Notes under the pieces: model-generated
The model's database searches: none
What the model was told of the DNA's origin: nothing
What the model saw: the letters and a program-made list of their open reading frames with translations, nothing else
Made by a program: the position numbers and the translations under genes
Source of the DNA: Streptomyces barringtoniae
GTDB lineage: Bacteria; Actinomycetota; Actinomycetes; Streptomycetales; Streptomycetaceae
Length of the DNA: 62,130 nt
Assembly: GCF_020819595.1 (NCBI RefSeq)
Contig: NZ_JAJHNP010000034.1
Coordinates: forward strand, 1 to 62,130
Reading direction: 5' to 3'
Shown: positions 1-9,376 of the stretch, piece after piece
How the letters are laid out: each line of letters begins with the position of its first letter
How positions within the stretch are numbered: the stretch's first letter is position 1

Positions 1-1
1 G

Positions 2-109
2 CCCCAGGTCGTCCCTGCCCGGCAGCTCAAGGACGCACTCGGCATCCGCAGCGTCGGCTACCGCCAAGGCGACCGCGAACTGGCCATCAAGGACCGGAGG
101 CTGGCATGA
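2..109 (+). CDS. 3' end of an unidentified CDS
   Basis: An open frame enters the window and stops at a TGA that overlaps the next start as ATGA. The last 35 residues are basic and hydrophilic and end in RRLA. The four-base overlap suggests translational coupling to the membrane protein that follows. There is too little sequence to assign a family. Confidence 0.5.
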   Translation, partial: PQVVPARQLKDALGIRSVGYRQGDRELAIKDRRLA

Positions 110-561
110 ACACCCAAAGATTCCTCGTCCCCACCCTGCGGGCGGCAACCGCCGCAACCCTCGCCGCGGGCGGATACATCCACGCCCAGCTCTACATCGA
201 CGGGTACCGCTTCATCCACATCATCGGCCCCCTGTTCCTGCTCCAGGCCAGCGCATCCTTCGCCCTCGCTGCCCTGCTGCTGATCGGGACACCACCCCCG
301 CTGCTGAGGATCTCCGAGGCAGGCGTCGCGCTCGGCGCCCTCGTCGGCTTCACCGCTTCGCGCACCGTAGGCGTGTTCGGATTCACCGAGCGCGGTCTGC
401 AACCGGCACCACAAGCCGTCCTCAGCCTCCTCGCCGAAACCGGCACGCTGCTGCTCCTCGCCATCTGGCAAGTGAGCGCGACCAGACAACGCCGCGCTGC
501 CCGACCGCCCGTCAGTACACCCATCCGGAACCGATCCATCACCCGTACACCACCCAACTGA
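106..561 (+). CDS. Small hydrophobic membrane protein
   Basis: The 151-residue product has about four hydrophobic segments: one near residues 10-30, two between 40 and 95, and one near 105-125. The tail is basic and rich in Arg, Pro and Thr, probably cytoplasmic. The ATG overlaps the stop of the upstream frame, so the two are probably co-transcribed. I recognise no catalytic motif or named family. It is most likely an integral membrane protein of unknown role; coding potential is supported by the coupling and the regular hydrophobic pattern. Confidence 0.65.
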   Translation: MNTQRFLVPTLRAATAATLAAGGYIHAQLYIDGYRFIHIIGPLFLLQASASFALAALLLIGTPPPLLRISEAGVALGALVGFTASRTVGVFGFTERGLQPAPQAVLSLLAETGTLLLLAIWQVSATRQRRAARPPVSTPIRNRSITRTPPN

Positions 562-622
562 ACCACCACCACGACGGGTCACGTCCGCGGCGTTCTCAGC
601 CCTGTGATCCTCGCCCGGAGCC

Positions 623-799
623 GACGCCCACTACCGTCGTCGACGCGAACAAGGGGACTGGCGTGCAGACGCCCAGCGACACCTGTTCAACCGCCTGATG
701 GGGCAGCTCTACCACTGCCTCCAGACCGGCGGACTGTTCGACGAACACCTACGTACCCCTCTGAACTGGCCGCTGCCGCTTGACACGTTGGTGTCGTGA
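623..799 (+). pseudogene. IS110-family transposase, C-terminal remnant
   Basis: The frame encodes DAHYRRRREQGDW, then RHLFNRLMGQLYHCLQTG and LFDEHL, which is the usual C-terminal end of IS110/IS116/IS902 transposases. The N-terminal DEDD domain and most of the protein are absent upstream, where the membrane-protein gene ends. This is a dead remnant ending at a TGA. A second transposase scrap starts about 90 bases further on. Confidence 0.75.
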
Positions 800-888
800 G
801 ATGTCTCGGTGGGCAGGAGGCCGTCCCCGCCTGCTCAGCCCTGACGACGAGCACTGTCGGGGAGCGGCACCAGACAGCGCGAACACCC

Positions 889-1120
889 ATGAGTTCTCCG
901 CCGGCCACGGAGCAGTTGTTGCCGCAGGGCATCAAGCCGGGCCGTCCGCCCGTCTGGACACGACGGCAACTGATGGACGGCATGCGGTGGCGGACCCGGA
1001 CCAGTGTCCCCTGGCACGATGTTCCGGAACGGTACGAGCCCTGGGACCGGGCCCACGCCCAGTTCCGCCCGGTAGCGCGACGGCACCTGGGCGGGGATCG
1101 GGGGCGATCCGACTGCCCCG
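889..1120 (+). pseudogene. IS5-family transposase, N-terminal remnant
   Basis: From the ATG at 889 the frame encodes RRQLMDGMRWRTRTSVPW and HDVPERYEPWDRAHAQFRP. This matches the N-terminal helix-turn-helix region of IS5-group transposases (consensus like DGIRWRTRTGAPWRDVPERYGPW). Similarity fades after about 70 residues, and the DDE domain is missing or frame-shifted. With the IS110 scrap upstream it marks a worn insertion hotspot in front of the multicopper oxidase gene. Confidence 0.7.
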
Positions 1121-1337
1121 GCTCGGTCGTGGGCGACCCCGAAGGAGACCGGACCGGGTGCGGGCAATCAAAGGGCGAACGTGGTCGTCGCTGTTGCGGA
1201 GGCCGTGTCATCGCATCCCTGGTGGCATCAGGTGCAGAGCATCGCTCGAACGGTCCAGCCAGGGCGCGGGTGGCTGCCCCCGGGGGTTTCGTGGTGTTGA
1301 GCTACGCGAGACCTGGATGTCCATCACTGGAGACGTC

Positions 1338-2780
1338 ATGCGATCCCGATCCACGCTGCCTCGCATCACTATGGCGCTGATCCTTGCCGTCGGCGCCCTG
1401 ATGAGCGGCTGCACCAGCGCCCCGTCCCAGTCGTCGTCCATGATGTCGTCGCCGTCGCCCTCGCCCTCGTTCGCCGAGGGTGCTCCGCTGCGGGAACCGG
1501 CGCAACTGGTCAGCCACAACGGGCTGCTGCGGGCGGATCTCGTCGTGGAGAGACGGCGCGTGAACCTCGGCGGCCACGCATTGTGGGCGCTCACCTACAA
1601 CGGCAGCTACATGCCGCCCACGCTGCGGATCCGGCCAGGGGACAAGATGGAGTTGGACTTCAAGAACACGCTCGGCGAGGAGACCAACCTGCATGTGCAC
1701 GGTCTCCATGTGTCACCGAGCGGCGACGCCGACAACATCTTCCTCCACATCCATCCGGGCGAAACCTTCCACTACTCCTACCAGTTCCCCAAGACGCTGC
1801 GCGCCGGCACCTACTGGTACCACCCGCACCCCCACCACACCTCCGCGTCGCAGGTCGCCGGTGGCATGTCGGGCATCCTCATCGTCGACGGCCTGCAGCA
1901 GTACCTTCCGGCGAACCTGCACCACATCACCGAGCGCGTCATCGCGCTGAAGGACTTCCAGCTCCAGGGCGATGCCATCAAGACCCAGGGTCTGCACATC
2001 GGCGCGCCCACCCATCGCACCGTCAACGGCCAGCTGAATCCGGTCATCCGCATCCGCCCGGGTGAGACCCAGTTGTGGCGGCTGGCCAACATCAGCGCCA
2101 ACATCTACTACAAGGTCCGCCTGCGGGGCCAGAAATTCCATGTGATCGCGCACGATGGGACACCCGTCGACCGCATCTGGACGGCCGACTCGCTGCTCCT
2201 CGCGGCCGGGGCCCGCTTCGACGTACTGGTACAGGGCGGTCCGGCCGGCCGCACCGAGCTGGAGACGCTCCCGTACCAGACCGGACCGGGCGGCAATTCC
2301 TTCCCGCAGGCGACCTTGGCCACCCTGGTCTCCGCAGGGCCTTCCGCGCGACCGGCGACGCTGCCCACCTCGTCCTTCGCGCCGACCGTGGATCTGGCCC
2401 ACGAGAAGATCGCCGTGCGGCGCACCGTCGTGTTCTCCGAGAACGCGGCCGGCACCAAGTTCTACATCAACGGCAAGCAGTTCGACCCCAACCGGGTGGA
2501 CCTGCGGGCCAAGCTGAACACGGTCGAGGAGTGGACCGTGGTCAACGAAAGCAACGAGGAACACTCCTTCCACGTGCACACCAATCACTTCCAGCTGATG
2601 AGTATCAACGGCCGTGCGCACCAGAGCCACGGCCTGCAGGACGTCGCGAACGTCTCCGCCCACGGGCGGCTCGTCATCCGGATGCGTTTCAAGGACTACA
2701 CCGGCAAGACCGTCCTGCACTGCCACATCCTCAACCACGAGGACCGGGGCATGATGGCGGTGCTGGACATCGAGAAGTGA
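1338..2780 (+). CDS. Multicopper oxidase (laccase-like) lipoprotein
   Basis: The 480-residue protein starts at an ATG with GGAG five bases upstream. It has a lipoprotein signal with lipobox LMSGC (Cys25), so it is probably anchored outside the membrane. All four copper-ligand clusters are visible: HVHGLH near residue 119, YWYHPHPHH near 162, HSFHVHTNHF near 410 and the type-1 site HCHILNHEDRGMM near 460 with an axial Met. This is a three-domain, CotA-like architecture that oxidises phenols or metals using O2. The frame is open far upstream, but that part covers transposase remnants and is not expected to be translated. Its 3' end converges on the VIT-like gene with 21 bases between them. Confidence 0.93.
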   Translation: MRSRSTLPRITMALILAVGALMSGCTSAPSQSSSMMSSPSPSPSFAEGAPLREPAQLVSHNGLLRADLVVERRRVNLGGHALWALTYNGSYMPPTLRIRPGDKMELDFKNTLGEETNLHVHGLHVSPSGDADNIFLHIHPGETFHYSYQFPKTLRAGTYWYHPHPHHTSASQVAGGMSGILIVDGLQQYLPANLHHITERVIALKDFQLQGDAIKTQGLHIGAPTHRTVNGQLNPVIRIRPGETQLWRLANISANIYYKVRLRGQKFHVIAHDGTPVDRIWTADSLLLAAGARFDVLVQGGPAGRTELETLPYQTGPGGNSFPQATLATLVSAGPSARPATLPTSSFAPTVDLAHEKIAVRRTVVFSENAAGTKFYINGKQFDPNRVDLRAKLNTVEEWTVVNESNEEHSFHVHTNHFQLMSINGRAHQSHGLQDVANVSAHGRLVIRMRFKDYTGKTVLHCHILNHEDRGMMAVLDIEK

Positions 2781-2801
2781 CACACAGCGCTGCGAGCGGG
2801 G

Positions 2802-3314
2802 TCAGCCGGCGGCGCCGAGCGCGGCGCTGACGCCGGCGATGGCCGCTCCGCCGATCGCGATCGAGACGAACGAGCGAAGGAAGCCCGTCTTGAAGAAGCG
2901 CCAGCGAATCCAGGCCAGGGTCACCAGTTCGAGGGTGATCGTGACCAGTGCCACCGCCAGCGCGGGGCGGTATTGAGGGATGAGGAAGGGCAGGGTGTGC
3001 AGCACTCCGCCGAGGAAGGTGCCCGCCCCGGTGATCGCTCCGCGTAGGTAGGGGCTGCCGCGGCCGGTCAGGTCTCCGGTGTCGGACAGGCCTTCGGAGA
3101 AGGCCATGCTGACACCGGCGCCGATGGCGGTGGCCAGTCCGGCGAAGAACGCGTAACGCGGCTGCTGAGTGGCGAACGCTACGGCGAAGATCGGGGCCAG
3201 CGTGGACAGCGAGCCGTCGATCAGGCCGTTCATGGCGGGTTGCGCCCGCTGCAGGAGGAACGATCGCTCGACTTGGTGTTCGGAAGGGCTCACTGCCGTG
3301 GTGGTGGCGGTCAT
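2802..3314 (-). CDS. VIT1/CCC1-family-like membrane protein
   Basis: The 170-residue protein has a hydrophilic N-terminus followed by MNGLIDGSLSTLAPIFAVAF, a second helix with GVSMAFSEGL and SDTGDLTGRG, and two or three further helices ending in a small Ala/Gly-rich segment. The GLIDG and SMAFSEG motifs match the short VIT/CCC1-type transporters, which move Fe2+ or Mn2+ in characterised members. It lacks the long cytoplasmic metal-binding domain of plant VIT1. The gene converges on the multicopper oxidase and diverges from the LysR gene, so a metal-homeostasis link is possible but inferred. Confidence 0.75.
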   Translation of the reverse strand: MTATTTAVSPSEHQVERSFLLQRAQPAMNGLIDGSLSTLAPIFAVAFATQQPRYAFFAGLATAIGAGVSMAFSEGLSDTGDLTGRGSPYLRGAITGAGTFLGGVLHTLPFLIPQYRPALAVALVTITLELVTLAWIRWRFFKTGFLRSFVSIAIGGAAIAGVSAALGAAG

Positions 3315-3504
3315 GGTGTGTCTCCTGGCTGATCATTGCCCCGTCAGGGACTCGAGGGAGAGGCCGGGGAGCAAGCGCGTCCCGTTGTTCCCGGGGGCGG
3401 GGAGAGCGGGTCGTGTCTTCGAAGCTCGCAGAGGCCCGTCCGCTGCGGTAGCGGCCGTAGGCTTGAGGGGATACAACCCCGGCTTGCAGCTGGGAGGGCG
3501 GCTC

Positions 3505-4515
3505 ATGGCTCTCAGTACGCATGTTCCCGACCTGGCCGCGCTGGAATTGTTGCTGGGTGTGGCCCAGGAGGGCAGCCTGAACAGCGTCGCCCGGGCGGTG
3601 GGGGTGAGCCAGCAGGCGGTCTCGGCGCGGATCAGGGCCATGGAGGCCCAGACCGGCGTCACGCTGGTGCACCGAAGCCCGCGCGGCTCCAGACTGACCG
3701 CCGAAGGTGTCGTGATCGCGGAATGGGCCGCCCGCCTGCTGGGTGTCGCCGCGGAGATGGACGCCGGGATCGCCGCTCTGCGCGCCGACCGCCGTGACCG
3801 GCTGAGGGTCAGCGCCAGCCTGACCATCGCGGAGCAGCTCCTGCCGGGCTGGCTGTCGTCCTTCCGTGCGGCACAGCGGCCGGGAAGCACAGCGCCCGAG
3901 ATCCTGCTGACCGCGATCAACACCACCACGGTGATCGCCCACGTCACCGAGGGCACGGCGGACATCGGCTTCACCGAGGGCCCTCAGCGGCCGGCCGGGC
4001 TCCATGGCAGGGTCGTAGGCCACGACACTCTCGCCGTGGTCGTCACTCCGGGCCACCCCTGGGCCCACCGGCGCCGACCGGTCGGCGCCGCCGAGCTGGC
4101 CGCCACACCGCTGGTCAGCCGCGAGGTCGGTTCCGGCACCCTCGACACCCTCACCGCTGCTCTGGCCGCGGTGCTCGGTCCTGGCGCCCCCCAGGTCGTC
4201 CCGGCGCTGGCGCTGCCCACCACGGCGGCTGTGCGCGCGGCCGCACTGGCCGGCACCGCACCAGCCGTCATCAGCGAACTGGCCGTCGAGGACGATCTGG
4301 CCACAGGCCGGCTCGTGCCGGTGCGGACACCGGAGCTCGACCTGCGCAGGACTCTGCGCGTCATCTGGGACGGCGCCTCCACCCCGCCGAGCGGTGTGGC
4401 ACGGGACCTGATCGCTCACATCACCCGCCGCGATCAACCTTGGCGGACACGCAGGCCCGCATTCGGCCCGGAGCCGGCCACCGACGCCGGCATCTCCCGC
4501 CGTTCTGCCTCCTGA
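3505..4515 (+). CDS. LysR-family transcriptional regulator
   Basis: The 336-residue protein has an N-terminal winged HTH at residues 10-65 (LELLLGVAQEGSLNSVARAV, SQQAVSARIRAMEAQTGV) and a substrate-binding domain from about 95. That domain has typical phrases such as ADIGFTEGP and LVSREVGSGTLDTL. The ATG is preceded by GGGAGG at 3492. The longer open frame upstream is ignored because it overlaps the divergent VIT promoter region. It diverges from the VIT-like gene with 190 bases between starts, the usual arrangement for a LysR regulator and its target. Confidence 0.9.
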   Translation: MALSTHVPDLAALELLLGVAQEGSLNSVARAVGVSQQAVSARIRAMEAQTGVTLVHRSPRGSRLTAEGVVIAEWAARLLGVAAEMDAGIAALRADRRDRLRVSASLTIAEQLLPGWLSSFRAAQRPGSTAPEILLTAINTTTVIAHVTEGTADIGFTEGPQRPAGLHGRVVGHDTLAVVVTPGHPWAHRRRPVGAAELAATPLVSREVGSGTLDTLTAALAAVLGPGAPQVVPALALPTTAAVRAAALAGTAPAVISELAVEDDLATGRLVPVRTPELDLRRTLRVIWDGASTPPSGVARDLIAHITRRDQPWRTRRPAFGPEPATDAGISRRSAS

Positions 4516-4748
4516 CATCGCCGAACCCGCACCACGCATTCTCTGCGTGCGTCTGCGGTCGCCAGCCTGTCCCCGGCCTCCGGCATCGGCCGACCGCCCC
4601 GTCGGGCAGCGTTGGGCAGCCCTCGGGGACTGTGACGCCTGACCGCTACAGGAACGGTTTGTATCCCGGCAAGCACTGGGCCACTACCGGCGGCTTCCGG
4701 CGGGTGTGAGCGTCGAGGCAGGAGATTCCACCCACCAAGGGGTTCGAC

Positions 4749-5414
4749 ATGCAGACGGTGAGACCGGGCGCATCCGGCCTGGCGGTGACGCCTGTCGCGT
4801 GCGGCACATGGCAGTACGGCGCGGACCGGGGACCCATGGCCAAGCCCGCCGCGCTCCAGCCGATCGAATACGCGAGGCCGCTGGGCGCCAACTTCTTCGA
4901 CACCGCCCGGGCCTACGGGTCCGGCGGCTCCGAGTGGCCGCTCGGAGTGGCAGCGGCAGACGAACTCGGCTCGGCCCGCGAGTCGGTCGTGATCGCCGCC
5001 AAGGGCGACCTGCGCAGGGACGGGGACCGGCTGGTCCACGACGTCGGTCCGGCATGGCTGCACAAGGGTGTCGAGGCCGGCGCTGCTGCGCTCGCTGAAC
5101 TGGTGGCGCAAGGCCTGCTCCCTCACTTGAGGGTCTCCGACTGCACCCTGGGGCGGATGGCCGACTTCGCCACCGTGCTGCCGGTGGCAACCGTCCAGCC
5201 GCCCCACCGTCTCTTCCGCCGCGACATCGAATCAGACCTGCCGGGCTGCCCCGCCGTTCAGGTCGCCATCGTCGATGGCCGCACCCCGGCCCACCTGGCG
5301 CAGAGCCTCGGCGCCCGCCACCGTCACCTCAGCCGGTCCGACCTGGCCGAGACCGACCACATCACGACCGCCACGATCCCGTTCGGCGATCCCATCCTGG
5401 AGGCAATGTCATGA
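4749..5414 (+). pseudogene. Aldo/keto reductase with two in-frame deletions
   Basis: The 221-residue frame aligns with the intact reductase at 15172-16146 but lacks two blocks. One is about 24 residues around the catalytic His (the LYQVHWPDPK region). The other is about 70 residues between LFRRDIE and VAIVDGR. The catalytic Asp and Tyr (FFDTARAYG) and Lys (VIAAKGD) remain; the His is gone and much of the TIM barrel is missing. The frame is nevertheless fully open, has an upstream AAGGGG, and ends in ATGA overlap with the dehydrogenase gene. It is probably inactive as a reductase, but it may still be translated and keep the downstream gene expressed. Confidence 0.75.
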
Positions 5415-6328
5415 CCACCACCCAGACCACATCACCGGCCAACACACCGGCCTCCCTCGGCGGCCGCGCCCCGAAGACACCCGTCATCGCCTTCCTGGGC
5501 ACCGGGCGGATGGGCGGCCCCATGGCCGTGAACCTGGCCCGGGGCGGCTTCCAGCTCCGGGTGTGGAACCGAACCAGCAGCCGTGCCGCCGCCCTGGCCG
5601 GTCACGGAGCGTTCGTCGCACACACCCCTGCGGAAGCGGCCCAGAGCGCCGGAATCCTCATCACCATGCTCACCGACGGGCCGGCCACCGAACGGGCCGC
5701 GAACGGCCCGGACGGGTTCCTGGCCCGGTGCCCCGGACTGATCTGGGTGCAGATGGCCACCATCGGAGCCCGCTGGTCGGCCCAGCTCGCCGTGGCCGCC
5801 GCCCGCCACGGGGTGACGTTCGTGGACGCCCCGGTCTCCGGCAGCCAGGGACCGGCCGAGGCCGGACAGCTGATCATCCTGGCCAGCGGTCCCGATCGGG
5901 TGCGTGACGTCCTCAACCCGGTGTTCGGCGCACTGGGCCGAGCCACCGTCTGGCTGGGACCGGCCGGCGACGGCACCAGGGCGAAGCTGGTGCTGAACAG
6001 CTGGCTCGTAGACCTCGTCGAAGCCACCGCGGAGGCTCTGTCCTTCGCCGGCCGGCTCGGCCTGGACCCCGCCTCGATCGTGGAACTGCTGCAGTCCACC
6101 CCGCTCGGCTCGCCGTATGCGGTACAGAAGGCCACCACCATGCTCGCCGGCGACTTCACCCCCGCCTTCGCCCTCAAGCACGCGGTCAAGGACGCCGAAC
6201 TGGCCGTACAGGCCGCTTACGGCCTCGGCACCCACCTGCCGCTCACCGAAGCGCTGCTGCCCCGCTGGCGGCACACCGCCCTCGAGCACGCCGACGACGA
6301 CCTGTCCGCGGTCTACATCACCGCGTGA
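5411..6328 (+). CDS. 3-hydroxyisobutyrate dehydrogenase-family oxidoreductase
   Basis: The 305-residue protein has the Rossmann motif FLGTGRMGGPMAVNLA at residues 28-43, the family signature DAPVSGSQGPAEAG near 138, and the catalytic Lys in GTRAKLVLNSW near 192. Family members oxidise beta-hydroxyacids, or reduce the matching semialdehydes or imines, with NAD(P). The start overlaps the previous stop. An exporter gene follows after 31 bases. A frame-shifted relative lies at 14926-15165, next to the intact copy of the reductase that is broken here. The substrate is unknown. Confidence 0.88.
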   Translation: MTTTQTTSPANTPASLGGRAPKTPVIAFLGTGRMGGPMAVNLARGGFQLRVWNRTSSRAAALAGHGAFVAHTPAEAAQSAGILITMLTDGPATERAANGPDGFLARCPGLIWVQMATIGARWSAQLAVAAARHGVTFVDAPVSGSQGPAEAGQLIILASGPDRVRDVLNPVFGALGRATVWLGPAGDGTRAKLVLNSWLVDLVEATAEALSFAGRLGLDPASIVELLQSTPLGSPYAVQKATTMLAGDFTPAFALKHAVKDAELAVQAAYGLGTHLPLTEALLPRWRHTALEHADDDLSAVYITA

Positions 6329-6359
6329 TCGAACCGGCCCGACGAAGGGTTGCACGGCC

Positions 6360-7850
6360 ATGAGGACACACACCGGGCCCATCGGCCCCTCCTCGCCGTA
6401 CGCCGCCACGACGCGGTTCCACGACTGCACAAGCACGGACCACCACGACCACCCCGGCACGGCCACCGGAACGGGCGCGCATGGACGGCTGGGGCTGGCC
6501 CTCATCCTGGTGACCGCCTTCATGGTGGTCCTGGACTTCAGCATCGTGAACGTCGCCCTGTCGTCGATCCAGCGTGAACTCCACGTCTCGGCAGCCTCGG
6601 TCCAGTGGGTGGTCACGGCCTATGCCATCGCCTTCGGCGGCCTGCTCATCCTCGGCGGCCGAGCCGGCGACCTCTACGGGCGCCGGCGTCTGTTCCTCGC
6701 GGGAATCGGCGTGTTCACGGCCGCATCCCTGGCCGGCGGGCTCGCCCGCGACCCGGTACTGCTGATCGCCGCACGCGTGGTGCAAGGCACCGGGGCCGCG
6801 ATGGTCGCGCCCGCCGCGCTGTCACTCATCACCACGGGTTTCGCCGAAGGCCCGCGCCGGACCAGAGCACTTGGGCTGTACGGTGCGACGGCGTCCATCG
6901 GTTTCGTCGCCGGCCAGGTGCTCGGCGGCGTACTGGTGGAGTTCCTCAGCTGGCGTTCGGTGTTCCTGGTGAACGTTCCGGTGGGGCTGGCCGCCCTGCT
7001 GCTGGCCCCCCATGTCCTGCGGGAGTCGAGACTGGCGCGTGCCGGTCGGAAGCTGGACGCCGTCGGTGCGGTCCTGATCACCCTGGCCGTGGCTGCCCTG
7101 GTTTTCGCTGTCTCCCAGATCGCCACCACCGGTATCGGCTCCGTCCCCGTGCTGGCCCCGCTCGCACTCTCCATCCTGGCTGGCACGGCCTTCGCGGCGA
7201 ACGAACACCGGCACGCCGATCCGCTCGTGCGTCCGGCGCTGCTGCACACCTACGGCTTGCGCAACGCCAGCACTCTCATGCTGCTGCTCGGCATGTGGAC
7301 CGGCGGTGAAATGCTCGTGCTCTCCGGATACCTCCAGCAAGTGCTGCACATGTCGCCGCTCGATGCCGGGCTGAGCATCGCTCCGCAGGGGATGGTCGGA
7401 CTGGCCACCGGCCTACTGGGCGCACGGCTGACCCGGCACCTCGGCATTCAACGCGTGCTGGTGGTGGCCGGAACAGCCGCCACAGCCGGCTTCGCCGCCC
7501 TGACCCAGCTCCCCATGGTCAGCGGTTCCCACCTGCCGCTCGCGGCGGTGATGCTCGTCGGATTCGGCAGCGCCGGCATGGCATTCGGCAGCATGGTCAC
7601 CGCGAGCGCCGGAATCGCCGACCGTGACCAGGGCCTGGTCGGCGGAGTGATCAACACCAGTCGGCAACTGGGTGCCGCGACGGGGGCGGCGCTGCTTCCC
7701 GCGGTCGCCGACGCGGTCGACCGAACGAGGCACACCTCCATGGCAGTCGGCGATCGAGCAGCCATGCTCGCCGGGCTGCTGACGGCCGTACTCGCCACGC
7801 TCGTGGCGCTGAAGACCTGGCTCGGGGCACCGCGGCACGGTGTCGCCTGA
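6360..7850 (+). CDS. MFS exporter, DHA2 (14-TM) family
   Basis: The 496-residue product has a His-rich hydrophilic leader of about 40 residues and then about 14 membrane segments. Motifs are DFSIVNVALSSI in TM1, GGRAGDLYGRRR in the 2-3 loop (MFS motif A), and GVINTSRQLGAATGAAL late in the protein, as in QacA/EmrB-type drug:proton antiporters. The ATG at 6360 is preferred over the longer frame, which overlaps the dehydrogenase gene; GAAGGG lies 10-15 bases upstream. It probably exports the substrate or product of the two upstream oxidoreductases; this is inferred from position. Confidence 0.9.
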   Translation: MRTHTGPIGPSSPYAATTRFHDCTSTDHHDHPGTATGTGAHGRLGLALILVTAFMVVLDFSIVNVALSSIQRELHVSAASVQWVVTAYAIAFGGLLILGGRAGDLYGRRRLFLAGIGVFTAASLAGGLARDPVLLIAARVVQGTGAAMVAPAALSLITTGFAEGPRRTRALGLYGATASIGFVAGQVLGGVLVEFLSWRSVFLVNVPVGLAALLLAPHVLRESRLARAGRKLDAVGAVLITLAVAALVFAVSQIATTGIGSVPVLAPLALSILAGTAFAANEHRHADPLVRPALLHTYGLRNASTLMLLLGMWTGGEMLVLSGYLQQVLHMSPLDAGLSIAPQGMVGLATGLLGARLTRHLGIQRVLVVAGTAATAGFAALTQLPMVSGSHLPLAAVMLVGFGSAGMAFGSMVTASAGIADRDQGLVGGVINTSRQLGAATGAALLPAVADAVDRTRHTSMAVGDRAAMLAGLLTAVLATLVALKTWLGAPRHGVA

Positions 7851-8020
7851 CTCATGTCAATGAAGCTTGGCGGCGGAGACACTTTCGCGTACACGCCTGC
7901 TCGCCCGAATCTCCACGGCGTGACCTCGCCATGCCGTCGTGCTCCCAGTGGTGGGACCGACGTGTCCGAAATAGCGTATGAAGCAGACGCTCGGTGGATG
8001 TTCGGTCGATGGAGGGCGTC

Positions 8021-9325
8021 ATGACCGGCAATACGTCTCCGGACAGGGAATGGAGCGGGACGGAATGCCCGATGGGGGCGTTCGCCCGGCGGACGTTTCT
8101 GCAGGGCACCGCTGCAGGCCTCGTGGTCGGAACGGCCGGCGAAACCGCCCTCAGAGGCGGTACAGCGGCCGGCGCAACAGCGCCCGAGGCCGACGCAGAA
8201 CCCACGTCCCGGACGATCCCCTTCCATGGCTACCACCAGGCGGGCATCGCCCTTCCTCCTCACCCGCAACGGGTCGCCATTTTTGTCGCGCTCGACGTCA
8301 CCGCGTCCGGCCGCAAGGAACTCACCGAGCTGTTCCGCACACTGACTGCGCGCGCACGCTTCCTCACGGCGGGTGGAAGACCGCCCGAAACGTCTCCGAC
8401 TGCGGCACCGTCAAGCTCGGGCATCCTCGGACCCACGGTCGTGGCGGACGGTCTCACGGTGACCGTGGGCGTGGGCGCCTCTCTCTTCGACGACCGATAC
8501 GGTCTGCGCGCCCGGAAGCCGGTCCAGCTCGTCACGATGAAGGCATTCGAGCATGACGACCTGGATCCGGCGCTGAGCCAGGGGGACCTGCTGCTCCAGA
8601 TATGCGCCGACAACCGGGACACGACGGTGAACGCCCTGCTCGACATCCTGATGCACACCAAGTCGGCGGCGAAACTGCGCTGGCGCATCGACGGCCAGCG
8701 CAATCCGCACCGCCCTGTCGGTGTCCGGCGCGACTGGTTCGGTTTCAAGGACGGCATCTCGAACGTCGACACCACCAGCGCCTCCCAGATGGACCAGGCG
8801 GTCTGGGTCCAGCCGAAGAGCGCCGAACCGGCCTGGACCGCGGGCGGCACCTATCACGTGGTGCGTATCGTGCACTTCTTCATCGAGGCGTGGCAGAAGG
8901 TGCCCGTCGCCCAGCAGGAGCGCATCTTCGGCCGTCGCAAGGCGAGCGGCGCCCCCTTGTACGCGCTGGGCGAGAACGACAACGACAAGTTCGACCCCAT
9001 CTACACGAACGACCCCCAGGGACTCATCACCCCGCTCAACTGCCATATCCGGCTTGCCAACCCCCAGACCCCGGAGACCGCGGCGACCAGCACCATCCTG
9101 CGCCGGAGCTTCGACTACGACCGCAGTCCCAACCTTCCCGAGCTCGACATGGGACACGCGTTCAACTGCTTCCAGCAGGAACTCAACACCTACATCGCCA
9201 TGCAGACCCGGCTGCAGAACGAAGCACTCGTGCCCTTCATCAGCCCTCGGGGGGGAGGCTACTTCTTCACGCTCCCCGGCGTCCGGGACAAAAGTGACTA
9301 CTACGCCCGCGGGCTGCTGACCTGA
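8021..9325 (+). CDS. Tat-exported DyP-type heme peroxidase (EfeB-like)
   Basis: The 434-residue protein starts at an ATG with GGAGGG six bases upstream. Residues 23-27 are the twin-arginine motif RRTFL followed by a hydrophobic stretch, so folded, heme-loaded protein should be exported. The DyP signature GFKDG is at about 241-245, the probable proximal heme His and its Arg are in CHIRLANPQTPE near 343, and the end has the family pattern GGYFFTLPGVRDKSDYY. DyP enzymes oxidise dyes, phenols and lignin-like compounds with H2O2. A secreted propeller gene follows after 51 bases, so the two may be co-expressed. Confidence 0.93.
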   Translation: MTGNTSPDREWSGTECPMGAFARRTFLQGTAAGLVVGTAGETALRGGTAAGATAPEADAEPTSRTIPFHGYHQAGIALPPHPQRVAIFVALDVTASGRKELTELFRTLTARARFLTAGGRPPETSPTAAPSSSGILGPTVVADGLTVTVGVGASLFDDRYGLRARKPVQLVTMKAFEHDDLDPALSQGDLLLQICADNRDTTVNALLDILMHTKSAAKLRWRIDGQRNPHRPVGVRRDWFGFKDGISNVDTTSASQMDQAVWVQPKSAEPAWTAGGTYHVVRIVHFFIEAWQKVPVAQQERIFGRRKASGAPLYALGENDNDKFDPIYTNDPQGLITPLNCHIRLANPQTPETAATSTILRRSFDYDRSPNLPELDMGHAFNCFQQELNTYIAMQTRLQNEALVPFISPRGGGYFFTLPGVRDKSDYYARGLLT

Positions 9326-9376
9326 TACCGGGCCGCAACATCGGACCGGACCACGGCACTGCGCACAGGAGGCGAG

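Noticed and set aside
780..1337. N-terminal extension of the multicopper oxidase frame
   Set aside because: Covers transposase remnants; the lipoprotein signal and ribosome site place the start at 1338.
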